A DNA stretch of 64,000 nt, taken from Clostridia bacterium (GTDB taxonomy: Bacteria; Bacillota; Clostridia; Oscillospirales; CAG-272). This document shows positions 51,758 through 60,776 of this stretch, piece by piece. The position numbers were made by a program, and so were the translations under genes. Each line of letters opens with the position of its first letter. Positions within the stretch are counted from its first letter, which is position 1. The notes under the pieces are model-generated. The model had not been told where the DNA came from, made no database searches, and was given only the letters and a program-made list of their open reading frames with translations. The stretch is taken from positions 1 to 64,000 of the forward strand of contig JAFTXZ010000009.1 in the NCBI GenBank assembly GCA_017461385.1, written 5' to 3'.

Positions 51758-52599
51758 AAAACAGCGCACCCTGTGTCAATTTTACAGTCAAATTCTGGAT
51801 AATCACGAATGATTTCACCAACTGATAGTGCTTTTATAAATCCACTCTTAGGATTTTTTATGCTATCAATGTGAGAATCAACAGTTGCCTCAACATAGCT
51901 TCTTTCAAAGGCAAGGTCGCAAAGCTCCATTTTGCAATTTATCAGCTTAAGCCCCTTGCAGTAGCAAAGGGGTTGAGTTCCGATAATAGTGCAATTTTCA
52001 AGGGTCAAGCCCTCAGAATACCAGCCTAGATATTCACCCTTAATAGTGGAATTTTTAACAGTTACGTTCTTTGCGTGCCAAAAGGCATCCTTAGTGTCAA
52101 AGCTACAGTTATCAAACGTTGAATTCTCTATGTATTGAAAGGAGTATTTGCCACTCATTTTTACGTTTTCAAAGCAAAGTTCCTTGCTTCTTGCCATAAA
52201 GTATTCACCATCAAATTGGGAGTCCTTAGCGTCAATTCTCCTGGAATCCCAACCAAATTCAGTTGACACCACGCAGGAGCTTGTAATAGTTACGTGCTCA
52301 CACTCTCTTAGCGCCTTAACGCCATTTATCAAGCAGTTGTTTAATTTAATATTGCTTGAATACCAAATGGGCGCACGACAAAGTGGCGTAAACTCGCACT
52401 TTTCAATCAGTACCTCGTCATCATGCCAAAATGGATAACGAAGATTAAAATAGCAGCCTCTTGCTACTATGTCTTTGCTTTCCTTTAGTGCACTTTCACC
52501 ATCAGCCTCGCCAGTAAATTTGCAATCAATTACCTCGAGATCTGTACTCTCATATAGTGCGCGCTCATTATCAAAGGATTGATTCTTAATTGTTTTCAT
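51754..52599 (-). CDS. DUF3737 right-handed beta-helix protein
   Basis: This 281-aa protein is built of short strand repeats such as VTVKNSTIKGEYLGW and LTLENCTIIGTQPLC, with N/C/F at regular spacing, which indicates a right-handed beta-helix. It matches what I recall of DUF3737 (FRDIRYPFW-like and FWHAKN segments). There is no signal peptide and the function is unknown. Its stop overlaps the MATE start, so they are translated together. Confidence 0.8.
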   Translation of the reverse strand: MKTIKNQSFDNERALYESTDLEVIDCKFTGEADGESALKESKDIVARGCYFNLRYPFWHDDEVLIEKCEFTPLCRAPIWYSSNIKLNNCLINGVKALRECEHVTITSSCVVSTEFGWDSRRIDAKDSQFDGEYFMARSKELCFENVKMSGKYSFQYIENSTFDNCSFDTKDAFWHAKNVTVKNSTIKGEYLGWYSEGLTLENCTIIGTQPLCYCKGLKLINCKMELCDLAFERSYVEATVDSHIDSIKNPKSGFIKALSVGEIIRDYPEFDCKIDTGCAVL

Positions 52600-52608
52600 T
52601 TGCCATTA

Positions 52609-52737
52609 TTAAGGGAAATAAAATTCCCTTATATATATTTCTCCATTTCCAAAATATTCAAAATAAAGTGGATAAAACTTGTATTCGCCAGTGGGAGTGT
52701 CGCAAACGTTCTCAAAGTGGCATAAATGGGTTAATAC
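52609..52737 (-). pseudogene. Start-less 42-codon reading frame, possible gene remnant
   Basis: Between the GH92 stop and the DUF3737 start, the minus strand reads open for 42 codons and then TAA, with no start codon after the upstream TAG. The peptide (CHFENVCDTPTGEYKFYP, then YFEYFGNGEIYIREFYFP) has protein-like composition. The phrase VCDTPTGEY recalls the VCDTPxGxF strand of the GH43 enzymes in this window. It may be the tail of a decayed gene or chance. Confidence 0.25.
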
Positions 52738-52745
52738 CTATCGTT

Positions 52746-54938
52746 TTATTTCCTTTTTGGAGTCTTACTAAGATTGAATGCAATAACACCACCGTTAGTT
52801 AGCTCCTTGTACGTAATATAGCTTCTATTTAGTCTGCTTCCGTTTAGCATAGCGCTTTCAATATACGGGTATTCAAGTGGGTCCTTGTCGCATATTATTT
52901 TTAAGCACCTGCTCCTTTCACAGCTATGAAAATCAGCGCTCAGCCTTACTTCAATTTCCTTAAACAGTGGTGTATTAAAGTAAAACTGATCCTTAGCAGG
53001 GCAAATTTGTGCAAAGCCAATTGCTGAAAGTGTGTACCACGCAGATAGTTGACCTACGTCCTCATTTCCGCAAAAGCCGTAAGCGCCAAGCCTGTAGGCT
53101 TCCTTTTGCACTCGTCTTGTCCAATATTGAGTCCTGTCGTCAAGACCTAGCACACTAAAGTAGTGAGTAAGGTTGTGGCAAGGCTCGTTTGAGTGGTTGT
53201 AATATTCGTTCCAAAGCCTTGAAAAATCAGCTTTTTCAAAAAGCTCCTCAAGCAGGGAAATAAATCTTTCCTTGCCAAAAAGCTTAGCTAATCCCTCAAT
53301 ATCGTAAGGCACGAAAAAGGATTGCTGGAAAATATTACTTTCAACACAGCCGGACGTATCCAGTCTGTCGGTTATATCTAGAAATTCGCCATTTTCATTT
53401 CGGGGACACATAAATCCAATGGATTTGTTGTAGTTTTGCTCATAATTCATTGCTCGATTGTAAAAATAATCGTAGTCAGCGTGATTGCCAGTAGCTACAG
53501 CAAGCTGAGACATACAAAAATCTGCTAGCAAAAATTCAAGAGTTGAGCTTATGCATTCTGGCTCGTAGCCCTTTTCCTTGAATACAGGACCTTTTGGCCT
53601 GTTAGGTAAAAACTGCTTACCATCAAGCTCATCTTTGCAAAGAGAAGCGCTTAAGCAATATTTGTAGCCCTTGTGCAGCATATAATCCTGACAAAGCCCT
53701 TTTTTGCAGGCATCTGCAAGGATTAAAAGGCCAGGGTCTCCCACCATACAGCCAGAGTCGGCTCCCATTAGCTCCCAGCGAGGAAGTGCTGTGCCACGCT
53801 CGTTGGCTATATCTATAAGAGAATAAACCGTATCTCGTACAACGTCAGGACGTACTAGGGAAAGCCAAGGAAATTGACTTCTGTAAACGTCCCAACCACT
53901 AAAAACTGTTCTTTTTTTGTATTCTGCATTGGCAACAATTCCGAAAGAGGCTGAATAATCACCATTTATATCGCAAAAGCTCCTAGGGTCAAGTAGCGTG
54001 TGATACATACAGGTATAAAAAAGAATGAGGTCGGTTTTGTTACTGCCTGTAACCTTAACGCGGGAAAGCTCCCTTTCCCAAAGGCTTTGTGCCTTTCTTT
54101 TTGTACCATCGAAATCAAAGGACACAATTTCATCAAGCGCGTCCTTAGCACCCGATTCCGTAGCATAAGAGATCCCACATTTGATTAAAACCTCATCGCT
54201 ATCAAAGGAAATAACCAGATGTACGTCATTACCCTCATAGTTGGAGGCTTTTCCCTTAGACTCCTCGTTTTCGTATATTTCGTAGTCAAAGGGTGTGGAT
54301 ATCTCCATATTGAAATACAAAATGTACGTAATTCCACCACGGCCACGGCCGAATCCGCCGTCCTCTGACTTAAAGACTAGCTCTCCGTAAATGTGTCTTT
54401 CATCTATCTTAATTTTTTGACAAGAGCCACGGCCTGCAATTCTTCTCGAAAGATTGATTATAGCGCCACGCTTTTGGGACTTATTGTAGGTGAAGCGCAA
54501 AATCCCTGCATGCTCGGTAACGGTTGCCTCAGCTTGAATATTATATCTATCTAAAAGGACAGAGTAATAGCCAGCCTGTGCGATCTCGTTTTCGTGACTA
54601 AAGGGGGACCTCCAACCAACGGTACCCTTCTCAAAGGAAACCTCAGAGTTGCTACCGCTTCGCAGATCGGTTTTATCAAGAATAGGCATTATTTGAATAT
54701 TTCCAAGATCTCCATACCAGCCAATGCCACTTAGGTGATTAAAGCTAAAGCCCTCAATAGTTGAATGCTCGTAATTGTAGCCAGTTCCATTGTCTCCACC
54801 AGTTACAGTGTCAGGCCCTAGCTGAACCATTCCAAATGGAACGCAAGCACAGGGATGCGTTTTTCCACCACCATGCACGCTTTCCGTCTGCACGTCTCCC
54901 ACTGTTCCAATCATTGGGTCAACATATTCAAAGAGCAT
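52746..54938 (-). CDS. GH92 family alpha-mannosidase
   Basis: Start at 54938 behind the very strong site AGAGGAGGTGAT; 730 aa, normal for GH92. The N-terminal beta-sandwich shows YVDPMIGT, HGGGKTHPCACVPFGMVQLGPDT and GYNYEHSTIEGFSFNHLSG. The (alpha/alpha)6 catalytic domain shows YTCMYHTLLDPRSF, GWDVYRSQFPW and GNEDVGQLSAWYTLSAIGF. GH92 enzymes are calcium-dependent exo-acting mannosidases, mostly alpha-1,2. Unlike the secreted Bacteroides enzymes, this one has no signal peptide and should act on imported oligomannose. Confidence 0.9.
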   Translation of the reverse strand: MLFEYVDPMIGTVGDVQTESVHGGGKTHPCACVPFGMVQLGPDTVTGGDNGTGYNYEHSTIEGFSFNHLSGIGWYGDLGNIQIMPILDKTDLRSGSNSEVSFEKGTVGWRSPFSHENEIAQAGYYSVLLDRYNIQAEATVTEHAGILRFTYNKSQKRGAIINLSRRIAGRGSCQKIKIDERHIYGELVFKSEDGGFGRGRGGITYILYFNMEISTPFDYEIYENEESKGKASNYEGNDVHLVISFDSDEVLIKCGISYATESGAKDALDEIVSFDFDGTKRKAQSLWERELSRVKVTGSNKTDLILFYTCMYHTLLDPRSFCDINGDYSASFGIVANAEYKKRTVFSGWDVYRSQFPWLSLVRPDVVRDTVYSLIDIANERGTALPRWELMGADSGCMVGDPGLLILADACKKGLCQDYMLHKGYKYCLSASLCKDELDGKQFLPNRPKGPVFKEKGYEPECISSTLEFLLADFCMSQLAVATGNHADYDYFYNRAMNYEQNYNKSIGFMCPRNENGEFLDITDRLDTSGCVESNIFQQSFFVPYDIEGLAKLFGKERFISLLEELFEKADFSRLWNEYYNHSNEPCHNLTHYFSVLGLDDRTQYWTRRVQKEAYRLGAYGFCGNEDVGQLSAWYTLSAIGFAQICPAKDQFYFNTPLFKEIEVRLSADFHSCERSRCLKIICDKDPLEYPYIESAMLNGSRLNRSYITYKELTNGGVIAFNLSKTPKRK

Positions 54939-54969
54939 AGTATCACCTCCTCTTATATAATACAAGTTT

Positions 54970-54998
54970 ATTTTAGCATATTATATTAAGCATTTCAA
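54970..54998 (-). promoter_or_regulatory. Promoter of the GH92 gene
   Basis: On the minus strand: TTGAAA (54998-54993), 17-bp spacer, TAAAAT (54975-54970), 31 bp before the ATG. Confidence 0.65.
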
Positions 54999-55031
54999 GG
55001 AGGCACAGGATAGATTTTATCCTTAAAATAG

Positions 55032-55060
55032 TTGTATTTTTTTAGAAATAGTGATAGAAT
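55032..55060 (+). promoter_or_regulatory. Promoter of pepD
   Basis: TTGTAT (55032-55037), 17-bp spacer, TAGAAT (55055-55060), 30 bp before the ATG. Confidence 0.6.
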
Positions 55061-55090
55061 TATAAGGAACAAGTTAAAAGGAGAAAACAA

Positions 55091-56533
55091 ATGCTTGAAA
55101 CTATAAAAAATATAAAGAATCATCTACCGTTTTATTACTTTGAGCAAATTTCTAAAATACCTCGCGCCTCAGGTAATGAAAGGGGAATGGTAGAATATAT
55201 AAAAAATATTGCAATTGAAAACGGGCTAGAATATTACACTGACAAGGGTGATAATATTCTAGTTAGGAAAAAGGGAAGCGTTGGCAGAGAAAACGAGGAT
55301 ACCATAATGCTTCAAGCTCATACGGACATGGTTGCCGAGAAAAATAATAATACAGTACACGACTTCGCATCTGACCCAATTATGCTTATTCAAGATGGTA
55401 ATATACTAAGGGCAAACGGCACAACCCTTGGCGCTGACGATGGCTTTGGAGTTGCTATTATGCTTGCTGTCTTAACAGATAAATCCTTGTCAACCCCACC
55501 AATTGAGTGTCTGTTTACTGCAAGTGAGGAAATAGGACTTGTTGGTGCTGGCAAATTTGATTACTCGAAAATCAACGCAAAAAGAATGATAAATCTTGAC
55601 TCTGCCGAGGAAAATACAGTTATAATTGGCTGTTGCGGTGGCGTAAGAACTGAAATGACAATTCCTGTGGATTGTATAAGCGAGTCAACTAATGGCGTTA
55701 AAATCACAATTGGTGGACTTTGTGGCGGACATTCTGGCGAGGATATTGATAAGGGCAGAAAAAATGCAAACGTAGTTATGGGTAGCATTTTGGGGGAGAT
55801 AAATAAAAAAATCTCCCTTTGCATAAGCTCAATTTCGGGTGGAGATAAGGATAACGCAATTCCAAGAGAATGTACTGCCATCTTTGCTACGGAAAGTAAA
55901 GAAAAAAGCAGAGAGTGCATATCGTTAATTGAAGAAGTAGTAGCCGATATCAAAAGGGATTTAGTAGATGAGGACAAAAGCTTCCTTGTAGTGCTTGAGG
56001 AGGTAAGTTGTAGCTATCATTATAGCAAGGAATCCACAGAAAAAATTCTTAAGGTTCTTAGCTTACCAAATGCAGTTTTGGAATATCGCAAGGTGAAGCC
56101 AATTTTACCACAAACCTCACGCAATCTTGCAAAGATAAGGAGCTATCCTGATGGCAAAATCACAATTGGATTTTCATCAAGGTCATATCTTGAGGAAAAG
56201 CTTGATTGGTCCTGCGCTGAGCTTGACAAAATAGCAAGGGAAATCGGCGCCTCCACCTATCATCACGAAAGATATCCAGGCTGGCAGGGAGAGGGCGACT
56301 CAGCCCTTGTTGTTGATTGGCAAAGCGCTTACGAGAGGGCAACGGGCAGAAGGACTGAGCCAACACTGATTCATGCAGGCCTTGAATGTGGTCTTATTAC
56401 CTCTAAGGTAAATGGACTTGAGGCTATCTCAGTCGGAGCTAACGTTCACGATCTACACACTCCACAGGAAACTATGGAAATAGACTCCTTCGATAGAATT
56501 TACGACACTGTTGTGGAGCTTTTGAAAAAATAA
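55091..56533 (+). CDS. pepD: Aminoacyl-histidine dipeptidase (PepD-type, M20)
   Basis: This 480-aa cytoplasmic zinc dipeptidase has metal-site motifs QAHTDMVAE, TTLGADDGFGVAIML, FTASEEIGLVGA (catalytic Glu-Glu) and the dimerisation domain with GLCGGHSGEDID. HAGLECGLI and NVHDLHTPQE close the C-terminal site. It cleaves unspecific dipeptides, including Xaa-His. It is a single-gene unit between carbohydrate genes, with AAAAGGAG before the ATG. Confidence 0.93.
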   Translation: MLETIKNIKNHLPFYYFEQISKIPRASGNERGMVEYIKNIAIENGLEYYTDKGDNILVRKKGSVGRENEDTIMLQAHTDMVAEKNNNTVHDFASDPIMLIQDGNILRANGTTLGADDGFGVAIMLAVLTDKSLSTPPIECLFTASEEIGLVGAGKFDYSKINAKRMINLDSAEENTVIIGCCGGVRTEMTIPVDCISESTNGVKITIGGLCGGHSGEDIDKGRKNANVVMGSILGEINKKISLCISSISGGDKDNAIPRECTAIFATESKEKSRECISLIEEVVADIKRDLVDEDKSFLVVLEEVSCSYHYSKESTEKILKVLSLPNAVLEYRKVKPILPQTSRNLAKIRSYPDGKITIGFSSRSYLEEKLDWSCAELDKIAREIGASTYHHERYPGWQGEGDSALVVDWQSAYERATGRRTEPTLIHAGLECGLITSKVNGLEAISVGANVHDLHTPQETMEIDSFDRIYDTVVELLKK

Positions 56534-56534
56534 G

Positions 56535-56570
56535 AAAAATGCTATTGCGTTTCGCAATAGCATTTTTTTT
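56535..56570 (+). terminator. Bidirectional terminator after pepD
   Basis: AAAAATGCTATTGCG / CGCAATAGCATTTTT (56535-56549 with 56553-56567), 3-nt loop; it also lies 3 bp past the stop of the opposing GH43 gene. Confidence 0.93.
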
Positions 56571-56572
56571 GT

Positions 56573-57421
56573 TTAGAATAAATCCTCGTATGTGATTATA
56601 TTTGTAGCAGGACGCTCGTTTGGAGTATCGTTTGGCACGTGGTAAACGAAATTAAGCTTTCCGGAAAGATCTGTAAATATCATACCATGACCACCGTTTT
56701 TTTCGTAGAGTAATTTATCATCAATTGTCCAATTACCGAGAATGCTACCATTGTCGCTTCTTGAAATTGATTCAACGTACTCGCCATTTGCAAAGCTTGA
56801 CCAAATGCAAATCAAATCCTTGCCGTGCCTTACAAAAAACGGTCCGTCAGTTACGTAATCACCATAGCCACGAATATCATATTTCCAGCTTGCTTGTGAA
56901 GCTTTCCATAAAAGAATAGGCTCGCCAACCGCGCTCTTTAGGTCAGATGTCAATTGTAGGGCGCAAACCTCACCATCGTGCACCTGTGTCCATTCGTGAC
57001 AGAAAACAATGTAGGGAGTGTCGTTTTCTATGTAAAACGTGCCGTCTAGGCACTCCCACTCACTTGGCGTTACTGCACCATTTGAGTGCTCCTTAAACTG
57101 ACCATCTGGAGTATCGCATACAAGAATTGCAGTGCCCCTGTGACGGTCATCACTTTTGAACGAAGCAAACATATAAAACCTATCGTTGTAATAGTGCACC
57201 TCGGGTGCCCAATAATCGTACTGTCCCCAAAAGCCCTCGTGAGCTTCAAAAACAGAGATTGGGCCCTGCCAGTCCGTCATATTCTCACTTATATATACGT
57301 CAAAGCCATAGCCATTAAGATTATGGTCCCAGGTTAACCTTGCCCTTGTACCATACATGTAATACTTCCCCTTATGAGTGAGTATAAAGGGGTCTCTTAT
57401 ATTTATATCCTGAAATGTCAT
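56573..57421 (-). CDS. GH43-type glycosidase, short form
   Basis: This 282-aa single-domain five-bladed beta-propeller starts with IRDPFILTHKGKYYMYGT (Asp10 as the likely general base). YWAPEVHYYNDRFYMFASF and ECLDGTFYIENDTPYIVFCHEW follow, where the pKa-modulating Asp and the acid Glu normally sit. The family covers xylosidases, arabinofuranosidases and arabinanases; specificity is open. There is no signal peptide. Its ATG overlaps the DUF4091 stop codon (ATGA), so the two are coupled. Confidence 0.83.
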   Translation of the reverse strand: MTFQDINIRDPFILTHKGKYYMYGTRARLTWDHNLNGYGFDVYISENMTDWQGPISVFEAHEGFWGQYDYWAPEVHYYNDRFYMFASFKSDDRHRGTAILVCDTPDGQFKEHSNGAVTPSEWECLDGTFYIENDTPYIVFCHEWTQVHDGEVCALQLTSDLKSAVGEPILLWKASQASWKYDIRGYGDYVTDGPFFVRHGKDLICIWSSFANGEYVESISRSDNGSILGNWTIDDKLLYEKNGGHGMIFTDLSGKLNFVYHVPNDTPNERPATNIITYEDLF

Positions 57422-59034
57422 TTTATCAGTTCCTTATGTATTTGCTTTCTTAGCTCAATAAGTGGCTTGTTGCCAAGGGGATAATTTACAAAGCCCTTAT
57501 TAAATCCATTTTCAAGTAGAATTTTTTCAACACTTTCTCTGCCAATTTTGTTTTCTAATGCATAGAGAAGACGCATATCCTGAAATGCATCATAAAAGCA
57601 CTCGTGCCTTATAGAATCCCAAGGACCATCATCGCCTGGATATACCACGTAGCAGTCTCCACTTTGTAAGCCGCCACCAGCATCAGTTGTATAGAATGGG
57701 TCAAGGGTAACGTCGGACAAAACTGAGTTGTAAAAGTTATAGCCCCAATGTAAAAAGCCTTTAATGTTATTTAGATAAAGCTGAATACCAAGGACTCTGG
57801 TTCTCGCAGAAGGGAAAGCCATAAATCTGTTAGATAGATTCTTGCCAGCCTGCGCACAACAGTAGTATGCCCAAAGGTTAGGCACCTTGTTTTCAAGAAA
57901 TATGTCTATTGCGTCAGTTGAGCAGATAGCACTGTCAACAAGCCCGTCCCTATAAAAATCATAGTGACTAAGAGCATCAGTAATTATTGCATCAGGCATA
58001 TATTTTCTGAATACTTCCTTTGCAGCCTTATAACTATCAATGCAACGCTCGTTAGGCTCATCGGAAATATGGAAACGGCATTTTTCATAAAGACCCTCAT
58101 CAATAAGTCTTTGTCTTAGCTTAGGTAAAAAGCAACTAAGGAAGTGTGCATATTTTTCACCAGTAGCTTTATCCTCCCAGCCAAATAGCTTTTTGGTTCT
58201 GCCGTTTACCTTGCCTACAATTTTAGGACAAGAATTAGCGCCCCACTGAGTAAATAAATGGCTCATTTCAAAATACTTAATACCAAGCTCAGATACCTTG
58301 CGCATAAAAGAAATAAGTCTATCAAAATCAAACACGTACTCGCCATTTTCTAAGGAAACGTCAACTAATTGTACGGTCAATCTTTCACTGCCAATCCTCG
58401 TATCAAGTGGTGGTGTAAACATAGGCACTAAAAGCATATTCATACCGTGGTCAATGGCGCGATTAATGAATTTATACATAATTTCATTGTATTTCTTTGA
58501 GAAAACAGGTAACTTATAATAGTTGGCAATAGAATCGTAATGGAACCAGTTTGTATAGGTAAAATCAACACAGGGTAGGTCGAAATCCAAAACCTCAAGG
58601 GTATATTCACAGGAAATAGGCTCACGCCATTCGTGGGAAAGAGTGAATTTTATCTTATGCTTGCCAACAGGTAAGTCGCCCTTAACAGTTACCCAAAGAG
58701 CATTCCAATATCCGTAACGGGCAAGGACGTCGCGCTTGTCAAGAGGACGCAAAACGTCAGGGCACAAAAATGGCTCCTTTGAAATTATGTAATCATCACC
58801 TGCCCATGTGTTAGGAGAGGTGCAGGGAACATAATCAACCTGTCTGACAGTTATAAAATCCTTAATGGTGCTATCTATTGTTAGCTTTGCCTTTAACAGG
58901 GTACAATCGTATATGTATGCAAGCTGGAATGAATAAACCTCATTTTTAGCCATTTTGCCACTCTTTTCAACGGGGGGTGCCTTAGTGCTTGGCAAAATCT
59001 TTTCAAGGGATGAAACAGGAATAAATTTAATCAT
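57418..59034 (-). CDS. DUF4091 / GH123-like putative glycoside hydrolase
   Basis: This 538-aa protein has an N-terminal beta domain (~1-160) and a TIM-barrel-like part. MLLVPMFTPPLDT, FEMSHLFTQWGANSCPKI, CRFHISDEPNE (a Asp-Glu pair as in GH123-type active sites) and GFLHWGYNFYN are visible, as is the DUF4091 block WDSIRHECFYDAFQDMRLLYALE. GH123 members act on N-acetylgalactosaminides, but this branch is uncharacterised as far as I know. It has no signal peptide. Its promoter lies at 59064-59092 and it overlaps the GH43 gene. Confidence 0.78.
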   Translation of the reverse strand: MIKFIPVSSLEKILPSTKAPPVEKSGKMAKNEVYSFQLAYIYDCTLLKAKLTIDSTIKDFITVRQVDYVPCTSPNTWAGDDYIISKEPFLCPDVLRPLDKRDVLARYGYWNALWVTVKGDLPVGKHKIKFTLSHEWREPISCEYTLEVLDFDLPCVDFTYTNWFHYDSIANYYKLPVFSKKYNEIMYKFINRAIDHGMNMLLVPMFTPPLDTRIGSERLTVQLVDVSLENGEYVFDFDRLISFMRKVSELGIKYFEMSHLFTQWGANSCPKIVGKVNGRTKKLFGWEDKATGEKYAHFLSCFLPKLRQRLIDEGLYEKCRFHISDEPNERCIDSYKAAKEVFRKYMPDAIITDALSHYDFYRDGLVDSAICSTDAIDIFLENKVPNLWAYYCCAQAGKNLSNRFMAFPSARTRVLGIQLYLNNIKGFLHWGYNFYNSVLSDVTLDPFYTTDAGGGLQSGDCYVVYPGDDGPWDSIRHECFYDAFQDMRLLYALENKIGRESVEKILLENGFNKGFVNYPLGNKPLIELRKQIHKELIK

Positions 59035-59063
59035 AATTAGCTCCTTTAATTTTCTATATTAAA

Positions 59064-59092
59064 ATCATATCATATATTAACTATCAATTCAA
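59064..59092 (-). promoter_or_regulatory. Promoter of the DUF4091-GH43 operon
   Basis: On the minus strand: TTGAAT (59092-59087), 17-bp spacer, TATGAT (59069-59064), with AAAGGAG ahead of the ATG. Confidence 0.6.
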
Positions 59093-59112
59093 TAAAAATC
59101 ACCTTTTTAGAT

Positions 59113-59146
59113 AAAAAAATCCGTGCCTTTTTTGGGCACGGATTTT
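59113..59146 (-). terminator. Terminator of the SulP gene
   Basis: AAAATCCGTGCC / GGCACGGATTTT (59116-59127 with 59135-59146), with a T run on the minus strand. Confidence 0.9.
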
Positions 59147-59148
59147 GC

Positions 59149-60678
59149 TCATACTACTGAGAAAAATTTGTCAAATCTCTTTTGAACCCTGGGCTTAAGC
59201 TTGATGATATTAAGCTCTCTTTCCTCTTTTTTCATTAGTCTACTAAGCGAGGCTAGCTTTTCAAGAGCAGTTTCATCAATTCTGTCAACCGAGGATAAAT
59301 CAATAGTTATTTTCTGTTCCTTGGCAAGAGCACCACATGCATTGATGATTTTATTAACGCTTACAAAGTTAACAGACCCCTTAGCCTTAATAAGGGAGCC
59401 ACGACGGTCAATTGAAAGTCCTCGCTTAAAGCTACCAATGTTAGCTATAAGAGTAATAGCAACACCTCCTATAACTCCATAGGTTAGGTCAAAAATAATA
59501 GTTAATGCACAGGTAACTATAAGAATAATGGAATCGCGAATACCAAAGGCTGTTAGCTTTGCAAACAGCTTAAATCTGCTCATATTTATAGCCACTGAAA
59601 TAAGAATTGCAGAGAACACTGTAAGCGGGATTAAGCCCACAACGCTCATAAGCGCAAAATACATAATTAAAAGGAATATTGCGTGGAAAACTCCGGTTAG
59701 AGGACTCCTTGCGCCATTTTCTATTCCTGCTGCGGTACGAGCAATTGCACCAGTTGCAGGCAAGCCACCAACAAGAGAGGAGCAAATGTTAGCCACACCC
59801 TGACCAATAAGCTCCTGATTTGCACTAAAGGAGGTACCAGTCATACCAGATGCAACCGTAGCTGAAAGCAGGCTTTCGATTGCGCACAGGAAGGCAATTA
59901 CAATAGCAGGAACGATAAGAGAAGGGAACTTAACGCTTCCAATGCCGGAAAAATCAATCAGATTAAAGCCAGCAGTAATTGTGCCGAAGCTCTCACTTAT
60001 TGTGGCAATACTTGTCCCTGCAAAATTGTTTAATAGCTGAGTAACGATAGTGCATAAAATAAGCGCTACAAAGGCGGACGGAATCTTTTTGTTTATCTTA
60101 GGAATTATAATTACACATAAAAGTCCAAGCGCACCAACTAAGAAGGTTGCAAGGTCAAAGGTGTGAATGTTTTGTACATACGAAACAATCTTTTCAATTG
60201 CCTCAGTGCCTGATGCTTCAAAGCCACAGAGGTCCTTAACTTGACCTATCAAAAGGGTAATACCAATACCGGTTGTGAAACCAATTGTAATTGGGTAAGG
60301 GAAAAACTTCATTACGTTTCCCACGCGTAAAAGTCCCATTAGTATAAGTAGCACGCCTGCCATAATTCCTGCAAGAGCAAGACCCAAAAGCCCAATATCT
60401 GGGTCGGAAAGATATCCAAACAGAATAACAACAAAGGCAGCTGTAGGACCACCTATCTGGAATCTGCTACCACCAAGAAAGGAAATGAAAAATCCTGCTA
60501 CAATAGCAGTAATTATTCCAGCTTGAATTCCATTACCAACACCCTCTGGCATAGATTGAATACCAAGTGCGATTGAAAGGGGAAGTGCGATGATAGCAAC
60601 CATAAGACCTGCTAATAGGTCATTCAAAATATATTTCTTCTTATAATTTTTTAGTGAATTGAAAAGCTCTGGCTTCAT
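59149..60678 (-). CDS. SulP-family anion transporter with STAS domain
   Basis: Start at 60678 behind GGAAGGA, not at 60705; 509 aa. About 12-14 helices form the SLC26/SulP core (IIALPLSIALGIQSMPEGVGNG, GGSRFQIGGPTAAFVVI, GMTGTSFSANQELIGQGVANI). A C-terminal STAS domain (~415-509) carries KITIDLSSVDRIDETALEKL. The Ser-Gly usual after Asp-x is Glu-Thr here. Substrates of the family include sulfate, bicarbonate and dicarboxylates; this one is undetermined. It lies inside a carbohydrate block with no visible link to it. Confidence 0.9.
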   Translation of the reverse strand: MKPELFNSLKNYKKKYILNDLLAGLMVAIIALPLSIALGIQSMPEGVGNGIQAGIITAIVAGFFISFLGGSRFQIGGPTAAFVVILFGYLSDPDIGLLGLALAGIMAGVLLILMGLLRVGNVMKFFPYPITIGFTTGIGITLLIGQVKDLCGFEASGTEAIEKIVSYVQNIHTFDLATFLVGALGLLCVIIIPKINKKIPSAFVALILCTIVTQLLNNFAGTSIATISESFGTITAGFNLIDFSGIGSVKFPSLIVPAIVIAFLCAIESLLSATVASGMTGTSFSANQELIGQGVANICSSLVGGLPATGAIARTAAGIENGARSPLTGVFHAIFLLIMYFALMSVVGLIPLTVFSAILISVAINMSRFKLFAKLTAFGIRDSIILIVTCALTIIFDLTYGVIGGVAITLIANIGSFKRGLSIDRRGSLIKAKGSVNFVSVNKIINACGALAKEQKITIDLSSVDRIDETALEKLASLSRLMKKEERELNIIKLKPRVQKRFDKFFSVV

Positions 60679-60748
60679 AAAAATGTCCTTCCGTAAATAA
60701 TGCATATATATTTTATCACAACAAAGGAAAAAGTAAATAGGAAAAATA

Positions 60749-60776
60749 AAAAAACTTGGAAAATTCCAAGTTTTTT
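60749..60776 (-). terminator. Terminator of the 60.8-62.2 kb GH43 gene
   Basis: AAAAAACTTGGAA / TTCCAAGTTTTTT (60749-60761 with 60764-60776). The stop codon of the gene lies within the first stem arm. Confidence 0.88.
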
